From Vibrio lentus (GTDB lineage Bacteria; Pseudomonadota; Gammaproteobacteria; Enterobacterales; Vibrionaceae), in assembly GCF_002875945.1 (NCBI RefSeq), contig NZ_MCZK01000144.1, positions 62,184-126,183 on the forward strand: DNA of 64,000 nt, written 5' to 3'. Each line of letters begins with the position of its first letter. Positions within the stretch are counted from its first letter, which is position 1. The notes under the pieces are model-generated. The model did no database searches. It was not told the origin of the DNA and worked only from the letters and a program-made list of their open reading frames with translations. The position numbers were made by a program, and so were the translations under genes. Shown piece after piece: positions 1 through 9,022 of the stretch.

Positions 1-1234
1 AGGTTAATGCTCTGAAAATGTCCTCTTGCATTTCACCTAATGGGTTGTCCGAAGTAAAAATGACAACATCAGAATGGTTAGCACATAACTTCCCGATATC
101 CGCTGCATCACGAATTCGATCACCTGTCACGCCAACGACAGTGATAACTCGCTTAGCCAATTGAGAATGGATGCCTCGATAGAGAGCCGTGAGGCCATCA
201 TGGTTATGGGCGTAATCAACGAGAGCCACAGCACCATTATTTAGCGAGAGATATTTTGAACGCCCATCAGGGGCAACAACGCTATTCAACGCGTCCGCGA
301 TATTCGACAACGACCACTTTAATGCCAAAAGGGTTGTCGCCATTGCTAGGGTGTTCTCGACATTAAACTGAAAGGGAAGTTGGCTAGAAACAGACTTTTT
401 GCTACCTTGATGATTGAGAATAAAGGTAGCGCCAAATTTCTCAACCTTAAGCTGTTCGACATAGAGATCCGCTTTAGGGTTATGCATTGAGAAAGTCAGT
501 ACATTCACTCGACTACTTGCTCGTTCAATCGCGACATTGGCGTGTGCATCATCGAGGTTGATCACCGCAAAGCCATTGGGTTGAATACGATCTAAAATCT
601 GAAGCTTCGCTTGAACATAACCATCCATCGTCCTGTGATAGTCAAGGTGGTCACGACCAATGTTGGTGATCACTCCAACGGAGAGCGGTACAAACCCAGC
701 TCTGTCTTGAACTAATGCATGACTACTCAGTTCCATGACATTGTCAGTAACCTGCGCTTCAGCCATATCCTTGAATAAGTTTAACAATGTGACCCCGTCT
801 GGCGTGGTATTACTCAACTCTTGTTTTTTGCCCGCAAACTCCACACCGAGCGTCCCAATATAGGCGCTCTGTTGCTTGTTCTTAAGAATCTGATTCAAAC
901 CATGTGCGACGGTCGTTTTTCCATTGGTCCCCGTAATACCGATATGATTGATCTTCTTATGCGGGTATTCATAGAAAGCTTTAATAAGTAGCAGGCTTTG
1001 ATAATGACTTCCGGTTATTAATACAGGCACAGACGCTGAAACGGGTTTTGTTGCAATGATTGCAACCGCACCATTCGCAACTGCACTTTCAATATATCGA
1101 TGGCTGTCATGAGCAGTCCCTTCACGACAAACGAATACATCCTGAGGCTCAATGTCCTCACTATTTGTTGAGAAGCGCCTAATCGACAGCGTGCTCAGTT
1201 GTTTTAAGAAGCCTTTCAATTTGTCACTCAACAT
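1..1234 (-). CDS. MurE-like Mur ligase, partial (C-terminus outside window)
   Basis: Translating the reverse strand from ATG at 1234 gives about 411 residues, open to the left edge. It is an ATP-dependent Mur ligase of the MurE type, which adds an amino acid to UDP-MurNAc-dipeptide in the cytoplasm. Visible motifs are the P-loop GITGTNGKTT near residue 100, NTTPDGVTLL, MELSSHAL and NIGRDHLDYH, as in MurE. In the C-terminal domain the specificity loop reads SDNPLGE. Canonical DAP-adding MurE has DNPR, so the arginine that contacts meso-DAP is a leucine here. With no mraY, murF or ftsI beside it and a divergent LysR gene, this looks like an orphan paralogue with a different substrate rather than the housekeeping murE. 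Family is certain from motifs; substrate is unknown. Confidence 0.85.
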   Translation of the reverse strand, partial: MLSDKLKGFLKQLSTLSIRRFSTNSEDIEPQDVFVCREGTAHDSHRYIESAVANGAVAIIATKPVSASVPVLITGSHYQSLLLIKAFYEYPHKKINHIGITGTNGKTTVAHGLNQILKNKQQSAYIGTLGVEFAGKKQELSNTTPDGVTLLNLFKDMAEAQVTDNVMELSSHALVQDRAGFVPLSVGVITNIGRDHLDYHRTMDGYVQAKLQILDRIQPNGFAVINLDDAHANVAIERASSRVNVLTFSMHNPKADLYVEQLKVEKFGATFILNHQGSKKSVSSQLPFQFNVENTLAMATTLLALKWSLSNIADALNSVVAPDGRSKYLSLNNGAVALVDYAHNHDGLTALYRGIHSQLAKRVITVVGVTGDRIRDAADIGKLCANHSDVVIFTSDNPLGEMQEDIFRALT

Positions 1235-1386
1235 CCACTTGTCCCTTATTTGGCTAGGATTTCTTGCTTGAGTTGAGTATATTTTGCTAATCACCATCGA
1301 TAAAATTGAACAAATCAATCCAACTTATCAGCGAAATTGATAACCTAGATTCTTTTTTGTTATTTCTACCAAATGCGAGGATTGCT

Positions 1387-2325
1387 GTGAAAGATCTTAA
1401 TTGGCGTGGAATCGACCTCAACCTACTGTTAACTTTCGATGCTCTTTTTCGTTTAAAAAGTGTTTCGACAGCCTCAAAAGAGTTGCACTTGGGACAACCT
1501 GCCACCAGCTATAACCTAAAACGACTTCGAGAGTTATTAGATGACCCGCTGTTTGAAAGGCAAGGTAATAAGATGCTGCCAACCATGAGAGCACATGAAG
1601 TCGCCCCCAAGGTTCAACAAATTTTGGCGATTTTTACGCAAGATGTTTTACCTGCTGAGCAATTTGAGCCAGAAAACTACACAGGTCAGTTCGTCATTGG
1701 CATCAGTGATTATGCAGAGCAGATCTTTGGTCCGGACATTTTCGACACTCTTCAGCAACTTGCACCTCTTAGCAAAGTTCTGCTCAAACCGGTCGATAGC
1801 GCAAATTGTGTGACCTTACTTGAAGACCAAGATACTGACTTGTGCATTGGCGTATTTCAGGAATTGCCAAGCCATTTAAATACCACTTTCCTTTACCGAG
1901 AAAAACATCTGTGCACCTTTGATAACAAGGTATTGAAAACCATCCTCCCGATACCACTCGAGACTTATTTAAAAACGCCACAAATGATTATTACGGCTAA
2001 CCAAGAACTCACGAGCCAAGTCGATATCACGTTGGAGAATATTGGTGTAAAACGCAATGTTGTGCTTGGTACAACTCGTTTTTTAACCATTCGAAGAATG
2101 CTTTCGGGAAGAAACGTATTAGCTGTAATGGCAGAGATGGTAGGTCGTTCTGAATTGATAGAAGATGACTTGGTCTTATGCGAACCGCCGATTAAAATCC
2201 CTGACTTTGACATCGACATGGTGACGTTGAAACGAAATGCAAATCACCCTCGCATCCAGTTTCTTACTCTGCTCGTCCAAAACCTGATTCAAGAAAAAGT
2301 CAAAGAGCTCAGGCTCATCAAATAA
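1387..2325 (+). CDS. LysR-family transcriptional regulator
   Basis: 312 residues from GTG 1387, chosen because GCGAGG at 1375-1380 is a well-placed ribosome site and the preceding 27 in-frame codons (possible start at 1306) do not look like LysR sequence. The N-terminus DLNLLLTFDALFRLKSVSTA, then a helix-turn-helix (SKELHLGQPATSYNLKRLRE) and FERQGNKMLPT, are typical of the NodD/LeuO-like LysR branch. The C-terminal effector-binding domain fills residues of about 95-300. It is divergent from the MurE-like ligase with about 150 bp between them, so that ligase is its most likely target. The effector is unknown. Confidence 0.88.
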   Translation: MKDLNWRGIDLNLLLTFDALFRLKSVSTASKELHLGQPATSYNLKRLRELLDDPLFERQGNKMLPTMRAHEVAPKVQQILAIFTQDVLPAEQFEPENYTGQFVIGISDYAEQIFGPDIFDTLQQLAPLSKVLLKPVDSANCVTLLEDQDTDLCIGVFQELPSHLNTTFLYREKHLCTFDNKVLKTILPIPLETYLKTPQMIITANQELTSQVDITLENIGVKRNVVLGTTRFLTIRRMLSGRNVLAVMAEMVGRSELIEDDLVLCEPPIKIPDFDIDMVTLKRNANHPRIQFLTLLVQNLIQEKVKELRLIK

Positions 2326-2659
2326 CACTCATGACAAACACGATGACATGCAAGGATTCATTAAATAAGCAAGGTTTTGACTCAATTTCACTGTAATTAA
2401 GACATGACTTAATCAACCTCAACTTGCGAATTCTTGAACGGCGATCAATTTACAAAAGTTATCAAAAAGCTAAAAAGAATCACCAGGCAAATATCACAAG
2501 CTATCAGATATACACCCCATAAATTCGCGCTTAAATTTTTTAGAAAAATTCAAAATTTATTAGAATTTAACCCCTAACTTTGCTGAGTAATTTGTTAGTC
2601 TTGGCAACAAATATTTACAATCCAACTAAAAATTAATTGGATACCTCGAGGTTGTTTTC
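2326..2659. other. Intergenic region upstream of the aromatic amino acid permease
   Basis: 334 bp of AT-rich DNA between the LysR gene and the permease. No ORF with good coding signs and no clear terminator was seen. The segment TGTTAGTCTTGGCAACA (about 2593-2609) followed by ATTTACA vaguely resembles regulator half-sites, but a TyrR box could not be established by eye. Confidence 0.3.
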
Positions 2660-3829
2660 TTGAATATGAAATTATTCGGCAGTTCTTTGATTCTTTCAGG
2701 AACTGCATTAGGGGCTGGTATGCTTGCCATTCCCATGGTGTTGGCCCAATTTGGCTTCATGATCAGCTCAGTGCTGATGCTACTTATCTTTATCGGCACC
2801 ACTTACTCAGCTCTTCTTCTGGCAGAAGCGTGCACCAAAACTAAAGACAACAGTGGCATGAGCAGTGTTGCTTACCTAACTCTGGGCAGCAAAGGTAAAC
2901 ACTTTATCAATGCACTCTTTTACCTGTTGCTGGTCTGCATGCTGATCGCTTATATCTTGGGTGTTGGCGATATCATTCATAAGCTATTGCTCGACGTGGG
3001 CGTAGACATCTCTGCATCCGCTGCTTATACCGTTTTCAGCCTATTGATGGGTGTGATTGTGGTGGCGGGTAAATCATATATCGACAAATTAAATCGCGGT
3101 TTATTCATCATGATGGTGGTGATGCTATTTATCGTTATCGCCTCTTTGTTTAGCAACATTCGCCTTGATTACCTGACTCAAGCCAGCAAATACAAGGCTA
3201 ATGACGTGGTGCAGTACAGCGCGGTTATCTTTACTAGTTTTGCCTCTATGGTAGTGATCCCGTCACTGGTTATCTACAACCGCGAAGCGACTCAAAAGCA
3301 GATCCGTAACATGATTCTGCTGGGCTCGGTGATTCCACTAATCTGCTACCTAACTTGGTTATTCGCGATTATCGGTAACCTTGGTACAGACGCTATCAGC
3401 CAGTTCCATAACATTTCAGAACTGATCTCTGCGTTTAGCGGGCAGTCTGCTTGGCTGAAAGTCGTGATTGCGCTGTTCTCAGCATTGGCACTGGTGACAT
3501 CTTTCCTTGGCGTGTCCATGGCGCTTTACGACCAAAACAAAGACGCCGTTACCAATAACAAACTACTGGCTTACGCTCTGACCTTTGTATTGCCTTTGGT
3601 ACTCGCTGAACTGTTCGCGAGCCAGTTTGTGAGCATGCTGGATTATGCGGGCATGGTATTGGTATTCTTAGCTATCTGGGGGCCTCTGGCGATGGTAGTT
3701 AAGGTTCGTAGACCTGATTTCCCTCACCTACAAACTGAAGGCAGCTACACAGCAGCCGGTGGCGATACGGCACTGATGGCAACATTCGGCTTTGGTGCGT
3801 TGATTTTTATCTCTTGGTTTATGGGTTAA
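2660..3829 (+). CDS. Tyrosine/tryptophan-type aromatic amino acid permease
   Basis: 389 residues, about 11 membrane helices, of the HAAAP family (TyrP/Mtr/TnaB), inner-membrane proton symporters for aromatic amino acids. The N-terminal GTALGAGMLAIPMV segment is the unwound first helix characteristic of the family, and length matches TyrP (about 400). The start is TTG 2660 with GAGG at 2648-2651 eight bases upstream. ATG 2666 is the alternative and changes only two residues. The gene stands alone and ends in a strong hairpin terminator. Exact substrate (Tyr, Trp or both) cannot be told from sequence alone. Confidence 0.88.
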   Translation: MNMKLFGSSLILSGTALGAGMLAIPMVLAQFGFMISSVLMLLIFIGTTYSALLLAEACTKTKDNSGMSSVAYLTLGSKGKHFINALFYLLLVCMLIAYILGVGDIIHKLLLDVGVDISASAAYTVFSLLMGVIVVAGKSYIDKLNRGLFIMMVVMLFIVIASLFSNIRLDYLTQASKYKANDVVQYSAVIFTSFASMVVIPSLVIYNREATQKQIRNMILLGSVIPLICYLTWLFAIIGNLGTDAISQFHNISELISAFSGQSAWLKVVIALFSALALVTSFLGVSMALYDQNKDAVTNNKLLAYALTFVLPLVLAELFASQFVSMLDYAGMVLVFLAIWGPLAMVVKVRRPDFPHLQTEGSYTAAGGDTALMATFGFGALIFISWFMG

Positions 3830-3864
3830 CTATTCACTTGGTCATAGACCCAAACTAAGACCAG

Positions 3865-3892
3865 AAAGAGCAGCGTTGACTGCTCTTTTTTT
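3865..3892 (+). terminator. Rho-independent terminator of the aromatic permease
   Basis: Nine-base stem AAAGAGCAG / CTGCTCTTT with a 6-nt loop, followed by a T-run, 35 bp after the permease stop. Confidence 0.9.
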
Positions 3893-4170
3893 ATGCCTAA
3901 TTTCCCTACCCACGTTATTCCTTCCTCCTTCTCGACAGGCATCGCCTGAGACCTTCAAAGAACGTATTTAGAAACAGTCATTTAGATAAACAACTCGTCA
4001 TATTTAGATCTCAGCACCAGCTCAAAACACCATGTTCTATGATCATATAAAGTAACTCCATTGCTGATACATCTGATAATTAGATCACAAAACAACCTCA
4101 ATGGTATTGTATTGGTACTATCATTTAAAATACCATCATTGCATACCCTACAGTACTAAAGGACATAATA
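3893..4170. other. Regulatory gap before the nucleoside-type transporter
   Basis: About 280 bp without a credible ORF. The last 75 bp carry a GGTAT-rich inverted repeat listed separately; the rest shows no recognised structure. Confidence 0.4.
4100..4136 (+). promoter_or_regulatory. Candidate operator of the GntR regulator upstream of the transporter gene
   Basis: ATGGTATT (4101-4108) and AATACCAT (4129-4136) are perfect 8-bp inverted arms. Between them lies TTGGTACTA, so GGTA elements recur. It sits about 35 bp before the transporter start. A GntR/UTRA regulator is encoded downstream at 9023. Binding is inferred. Confidence 0.4.
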
Positions 4171-5469
4171 ATGAAATCGACTAACTTCAAACTGTCTTCA
4201 ATGATGTTCATTGAATGGTTTATCTGGGGAGCATGGTTTGTTCCCTTATGGCAAATACTCAATACCAATGGTTTTACCCCGACTGAGATCGCATGGTCTT
4301 ATGCATGTACCGCAATCGCCGCGATCATTTCACCGATCCTAGTTGGATCAATCACCGACCGTTTCTTCGCAGCGCAGAAAGTACTTTCAGTGATGTTGAT
4401 AGCGGGTGCAGGTTTAATGTACTTAGCAGCTCAACAAACCGAGTTTGCCACCTTCTTCCCAATCCTTTTGCTTTACTCGTTAACCTACATGCCGACGATT
4501 GCACTGACCAACAGCATTGCTTTCTCTAACGTAGAAGACGTAGAACGTGACTTCCCGCGTATTCGTGTAATGGGCACCATCGGCTGGATCGCTTCTGGTA
4601 TCGCGATTGGTTTCTTACCAGGTTGGTTGGGTTACGGCGATATTTCATCAAGCAATATCCCTCTAATTCTGACGGCACTCGCTTCAGCTGCTCTGGGTAT
4701 CTTCGCACTGACATTGCCAGACACTCCACCCAAAAGTACCGGTAAACTTAGCCTAAAAGTAATGCTTGGCCTTGATGCACTCGTGTTGCTGAAAGACAAA
4801 AACTTCCTAGCATTCTTCGTTTGTTCTTTCATGTTCAGCATGCCATTGGCGTTCTACTACATCTTTGCAAACGGCTACTTAACCGAAGTAGGCATGAGCA
4901 ACGCAACTGGCTGGATGACGCTGGGTCAGTTCTCTGAAATCTTCTTTATGCTGGCGTTACCTCTCTTCACCAAACGATTTGGTATTAAGAAGGTACTACT
5001 ACTTGGTCTCTTTACGGCAGCAGTTCGTTACGGTTTCTTCGTCTACGGAAGCGCAGACACTTGGTACCTATACTCACTGTTGTTCGCAGGCATCCTATTG
5101 CACGGTGTGAGCTATGACTTCTACTTCGTAACGGCTTACATCTACGTCGACAAAAAAGCACCCGCTCACATGCGTACCGCAGCGCAAGGCCTTATCACAT
5201 TGGGTTGCCAAGGTATCGGTAGCTTGCTGGGTTACCGCTTAGGTGGCGTATTAATGGAGAAGATGTTTGCTTACGACGAACCACAGAATGGACTCACGTT
5301 CGATTGGTCCGGCATGTGGGGCTTCGGTGCCATCATGATTGCCATCATCCTCGTGATCTTCATGTACTTCTTCCGTGAACCAAACGGCGAAATCAAAGAG
5401 ATTAAAATCGACAACAAATCAGATGGAAACCCATCAGAGCAGACTCAAGTAGAAAAAGCTCAAGCGTAA
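4171..5469 (+). CDS. yegT: MFS nucleoside:proton symporter-like transporter (YegT type)
   Basis: 432 residues with 12 predicted helices, of the NHS branch of the major facilitator superfamily (NupG, XapB, YegT). The opening MKSTNFKLSSMMFIEWFIWGAWFVPL is diagnostic of that branch, and the C-terminal tail is charged. It likely imports a nucleoside or nucleoside-like N-glycoside across the inner membrane. It is followed by an ADP-ribosylglycohydrolase-fold enzyme and a PfkB kinase in the same order as E. coli yegTUV, and the set ends with a GntR regulator like YegW. A hairpin with a T-run separates it from the next gene, so the transporter may be made in excess. Substrate is not known. Confidence 0.82.
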   Translation: MKSTNFKLSSMMFIEWFIWGAWFVPLWQILNTNGFTPTEIAWSYACTAIAAIISPILVGSITDRFFAAQKVLSVMLIAGAGLMYLAAQQTEFATFFPILLLYSLTYMPTIALTNSIAFSNVEDVERDFPRIRVMGTIGWIASGIAIGFLPGWLGYGDISSSNIPLILTALASAALGIFALTLPDTPPKSTGKLSLKVMLGLDALVLLKDKNFLAFFVCSFMFSMPLAFYYIFANGYLTEVGMSNATGWMTLGQFSEIFFMLALPLFTKRFGIKKVLLLGLFTAAVRYGFFVYGSADTWYLYSLLFAGILLHGVSYDFYFVTAYIYVDKKAPAHMRTAAQGLITLGCQGIGSLLGYRLGGVLMEKMFAYDEPQNGLTFDWSGMWGFGAIMIAIILVIFMYFFREPNGEIKEIKIDNKSDGNPSEQTQVEKAQA

Positions 5470-5477
5470 CTTTATAC

Positions 5478-5530
5478 CTGCTCAGTCTTCTCTCTAGCCT
5501 TATTTTTTAGCTAAAGGCTGAGCAGTTTTT
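5478..5530 (+). terminator. Intercistronic terminator or attenuator between transporter and hydrolase
   Basis: CTGCTCAG (5478-5485) pairs with CTGAGCAG (5518-5525), followed by five T. An inner AGCCTT/AAGGCT pairing (5496-5501 with 5514-5519) competes with the outer stem. It lies inside an apparent operon, so it probably gives partial read-through. Confidence 0.7.
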
Positions 5531-5556
5531 AAATAACCTATTTTTGGTGAAGTAAG

Positions 5557-6579
5557 ATGAACATTTCAAAACAAGACAGAATTTTAGGCACTTTTTATGG
5601 TCAAGCACTGGGTGATTCAATGGGAATGCCATCAGAGCTTTGGCCTAGAAGCCGAGTAAAAGCGCACTTTGGTTGGATTGACTCTTTCCTGCCAGGGCCT
5701 GCTGAAAACAACGCCGCTTGTTATTTCGATGCTTGCCAGTTCACGGATGACACCTCAATGGCGCTGGCTCTTGCTGACGCTATCATCGAATGCGACGGTG
5801 AGATCTCACCAGAGATCATTGCTCGCAACGTATTAAGCTGGGCTGAAGGCTTTGACGCATTCAACAAAAACATTTTCGGTCCTAGCTCAAAAGCTGCGAT
5901 GCGTGCGATTAAAGAAGGCACTTCCATTGATGAGCTTGAAAACAACGGTGTGACTAACGGTGCTGCGATGCGTGTATCGCCAATGGGCTGCCTTGTGCCA
6001 ACCGCCAGCCTAGATACCTTTATCGAGCAAGTTGCACTGGCTTCAAGCCCAACACACAAATCAGATGTTGCTATCGCGGGTGCGGTTGCGATTGCTTGGT
6101 CGGTATCAAAAGCAATTGAAGGACATAGCTGGAGCGAAATTAAAGACCAATTACCTGCGATTGCCAACGCAGCACAAACCAAGAACATCACCACATTCAG
6201 TGCTTCAATGGGCGCTCGCATTGAACTTGCTTTGATGGTTGCTTCAGAAAACAGCGGCATTGAAGAGCGCATGGAAAAAGTCTACAACTTAGTCGGTGCT
6301 GGCGTGAGCACTATTGAATCGGTACCAGCAGCCATTGCGATGGTTGAACTGGCGCAAACCGATCCAAACCGCTGTGCGATCCTGTGTGCTAACTTAGGTG
6401 GTGATACCGACACGATTGGTGCGATGGCGACCGCAATTTGTGGCGCATTGAATGGTATCCAAGCTATCGATGTCGATCTAAAAAAACAGCTTGATGACGA
6501 AAACCAACTCGACTTTGCAGGTTATGCCGCAACCTTCCTGCGTTTAAGAGAAATTAAGGAGCAAGGGTATGCCTCATAG
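5557..6579 (+). CDS. yegU: ADP-ribosylglycohydrolase-fold enzyme (YegU type)
   Basis: 340 residues of the ADP-ribosylglycohydrolase (DraG/ARH) fold, dinuclear-metal hydrolases that cleave N-glycosidic bonds to ribose. The metal-binding segments are present: ALGDSMGMPSE near residue 17, FTDDTSMALALADA near 66, and LGGDTDTIGAMATA near 283. Lying between a nucleoside-type transporter and a sugar kinase, it probably hydrolyses an imported ribosyl compound to a free base and a sugar rather than acting on ADP-ribosylated protein. Its last 11 bases overlap the kinase start, which implies coupled translation. Confidence 0.83.
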   Translation: MNISKQDRILGTFYGQALGDSMGMPSELWPRSRVKAHFGWIDSFLPGPAENNAACYFDACQFTDDTSMALALADAIIECDGEISPEIIARNVLSWAEGFDAFNKNIFGPSSKAAMRAIKEGTSIDELENNGVTNGAAMRVSPMGCLVPTASLDTFIEQVALASSPTHKSDVAIAGAVAIAWSVSKAIEGHSWSEIKDQLPAIANAAQTKNITTFSASMGARIELALMVASENSGIEERMEKVYNLVGAGVSTIESVPAAIAMVELAQTDPNRCAILCANLGGDTDTIGAMATAICGALNGIQAIDVDLKKQLDDENQLDFAGYAATFLRLREIKEQGYAS

Positions 6580-7522
6580 TTCTTTGATTACACTGATTCC
6601 AACCCTCAAGAATCAACGACAGTTGTGCCTGATTGGTGCGGCTGTGGTCGATATCGTGACAGAAACACCTGCCCTCCCGAAGCGTGGCACCGATGTAGAG
6701 CTGACCGAGAAAGGCATTCATGTCGGAGGTTGCGCCCTAAATATCGCGATTGCTCTGAAAAAGCTGGGCGTTGAATCAATTAATGCCTTACCAATTGGTC
6801 AAGGTAAATGGGCTGACATCATCACCACAGCAATGGCTGAAAAAGGCCTAACAAGTCACCTACAAGATCCAAGTGGCGACAATGGCTGGTGCTTAGCGCT
6901 CGTTGAGCCAGACGGTGAACGAACCTTCTTATCTGTTAGCGGTGTCGAGAACAACTGGAACCAACAAGCGCTTGATCAGTTAGATCTGCAAGACGATGCG
7001 ATTATCTACCTTTCTGGTTATCAGTTGTCTTCGGGTTGTGGTGAAGAGATCGTTAGTTGGCTAGAAACGTTGCCCAACAGCATTGAGTTATTCATCGATT
7101 TTGGCCCTCGCATTGGTGATATTCCAAAACCACTGTTTGATCGCCTAATCAAACTGAAACCAACGGTATCTTTGAATCGCCAAGAAGCTGAAGTTCTGGG
7201 TATGCAAGACATCAACACCTTCGTTGAGCAATGGCATCACACTTATCGCTGCCCGCTGATTTTACGTATCGACAGTGATGGCGCTTTGTTCGCCACTCAT
7301 GATGGCTACGGAAACGTTGCGCCATTTAAAGCTACAGTGGTAGATACTATTGGCGCAGGTGACACCCATGCCGGAGGCGTATTAGCTGGCTTGGCTTCTG
7401 GCTGGGAATTGCCCGACGCAATCTTGTTAGGCAACGCCGTGGCATCTTACGTGGTGAGCCATGTAGGTGGCGACTGTGCCCCAAGCGTGGACGAGATTAC
7501 TCGCTACCTTAACCAATACTAA
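6569..7522 (+). CDS. yegV: PfkB-family sugar/nucleoside kinase (YegV type)
   Basis: 317 residues of the PfkB/ribokinase family. The N-terminal substrate motif VGGCALNIAIALKKLG lies near residue 51 and the C-terminal signature DTIGAGDTHAGGVLAGL near 256, with the catalytic aspartate in GAGD. Family members phosphorylate ribose, fructose-1-P, adenosine or pseudouridine. Here it would trap the product of the upstream hydrolase. ATG 6569 overlaps the end of that gene, with AAGGAG about 7 bases before it. A hairpin terminator follows at 7547. Confidence 0.85.
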   Translation: MPHSSLITLIPTLKNQRQLCLIGAAVVDIVTETPALPKRGTDVELTEKGIHVGGCALNIAIALKKLGVESINALPIGQGKWADIITTAMAEKGLTSHLQDPSGDNGWCLALVEPDGERTFLSVSGVENNWNQQALDQLDLQDDAIIYLSGYQLSSGCGEEIVSWLETLPNSIELFIDFGPRIGDIPKPLFDRLIKLKPTVSLNRQEAEVLGMQDINTFVEQWHHTYRCPLILRIDSDGALFATHDGYGNVAPFKATVVDTIGAGDTHAGGVLAGLASGWELPDAILLGNAVASYVVSHVGGDCAPSVDEITRYLNQY

Positions 7523-7546
7523 TCCTTGCTAATTCATGTACACACT

Positions 7547-7571
7547 AGGCTCAGTCTTACTGGGCCTTTTT
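7547..7571 (+). terminator. Terminator after the PfkB kinase
   Basis: AGGCTCAG / CTGGGCCT stem (one G-T pair) with a 5-nt loop and a five-T tail. The TTG at 7570 that could open the next reading frame lies in this element, which argues against using it as a start. Confidence 0.82.
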
Positions 7572-7614
7572 GTTACGCCTGTCTTTTTTCACCTACCTTT
7601 TTGGCCCTTCTCCC

Positions 7615-8901
7615 ATGATTAATTTTTCTGCTTTGAACCGCTTTTCAATTGCAAATAACAAAGCAACCAGAATTCTGCTCGCGAGCTGTGGAATCAACCT
7701 GTGCATCGGTGTTCTTTATACTTGGAGTGTATTCAAAAACTCGCTTTTAGAACTTGGTTGGAACAACACTCAAGCCTCGATGCCCTACACGATCACCATC
7801 ATCACTCTTTCATTGGCACTGCTCATTGCTGGTCGTATTCAAGATAAGATTGGTCCACAAAAGGTATTGATGGTGGGCTCTTTGATGGCGGGCACAGGAA
7901 TGATCTTAGCGAGCCTATCTTTGACACCATGGAACCTGAATGTGAGTTTTGGTTTGGTCACTGGTGCGGGAATTGGCTTCGCTTACGCATGCTTGAACCC
8001 AACGGCAATGAAGTGGTTTCATTCTTCTCAGAAAGGCATGGTCAATGGGTTACTCGCCACGGCGTTTGGCCTTGCGGCTATCTACTTGGCTCCGCTTACT
8101 AGCTACCTAATATCCGTCGTTGGATTGGAACAAAGCCTCCGCATACTTGGAACTGGACTCATCGTCATTGCGTTCCCACTGGCTTGTTCGATCAAAAACC
8201 CGCCAACTGGGTATGAGCCGAAAGCCAACTCAGAAGAATCTGACTTATCAAAGCCTGCAGTACCTCCCGCACGTAATTACATGTGGAAAGAGATGCTCGC
8301 CACCAAGCAGTTCTACCTGTTGTGGTTCACTTACGCCTTTGGCACTGCCGCAGGTTTGATGATCATCGCCAACATCACCTCGATTGCTGCTGAGCAAGCC
8401 AATATCTTAGAAGGCGCTTATTTGATTGTGACCTTATCGATATTCAACTCAGCAGGTCGATTAGTGTCTGGGCTATTGAGCGACAAGATTGGTGCGTTGA
8501 AAACATTAGCGATTGCGCTTGGACTACAGACCATCAATATGCTGCTGTTCAGCCAGTTTGTGTCTAGCCCGACTCTAATGGTTGGCGCAGCGTTGGCAGG
8601 CATTGGATATGGCACCTTATTGGCAGTGTTTCCTTCAATCATGGCGGACTTGTACGGCCTGAAAAACTTTGGCGCCAACTATGGTGTTCTTTATACCGCT
8701 TGGGGTATTGGTGGCTTTATCGGCCCTATCCTTGCAGCAATCTCCGTCGATTGGTATGGCAGTTACTCGATAGCCTATTTGATCTGTGCGGTGTTGGTGA
8801 GTATCGCCACAGTTCTAACTTTCAAAGTAAAACCCATTTCAACAGAGCCTTGTAGCGACAAAGCGTCAGCCTCACGTTATCAGTTGAAACGTTCAAACTA
8901 A
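7615..8901 (+). CDS. MFS transporter of the oxalate/formate antiporter (OFA) type
   Basis: About 428 residues and 12 helices. LLASCGINLCIGVLYTWSVF at the N-terminus, DKIGPQKVLMVG and the GIGYGTLLAVFPSIMADLYG segment fit the OFA branch (OxlT, YhjX), which exchanges or imports small carboxylates. ATG 7615 is preferred over the 15-codon-longer TTG frame because the latter starts inside the previous terminator, though no strong ribosome site is visible. It is not part of E. coli yegTUV; its position before the GntR gene suggests it was added to the module, perhaps to move an end product. Substrate is unknown. Confidence 0.82.
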   Translation: MINFSALNRFSIANNKATRILLASCGINLCIGVLYTWSVFKNSLLELGWNNTQASMPYTITIITLSLALLIAGRIQDKIGPQKVLMVGSLMAGTGMILASLSLTPWNLNVSFGLVTGAGIGFAYACLNPTAMKWFHSSQKGMVNGLLATAFGLAAIYLAPLTSYLISVVGLEQSLRILGTGLIVIAFPLACSIKNPPTGYEPKANSEESDLSKPAVPPARNYMWKEMLATKQFYLLWFTYAFGTAAGLMIIANITSIAAEQANILEGAYLIVTLSIFNSAGRLVSGLLSDKIGALKTLAIALGLQTINMLLFSQFVSSPTLMVGAALAGIGYGTLLAVFPSIMADLYGLKNFGANYGVLYTAWGIGGFIGPILAAISVDWYGSYSIAYLICAVLVSIATVLTFKVKPISTEPCSDKASASRYQLKRSN

Positions 8902-9022
8902 TTGGATAAAACCTCGGAGCGGTGGAATCTTTGTTTCGCCCTCAGATTTCACATTTCTATTAAGTGTGGGCTGAGAACTTCGGGTATACTTCGATTAAAT
9001 ATAAAAGCTAAAACAGACCTTT

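Noticed and set aside
5721..6272. 183-codon antisense ORF inside the ADP-ribosylglycohydrolase gene
   Set aside because: Shadow of a well-supported coding gene; the translation has no recognisable domain.
7570..7614. TTG start giving 15 extra residues on the OFA transporter
   Set aside because: The TTG lies in the T-run of the preceding terminator.
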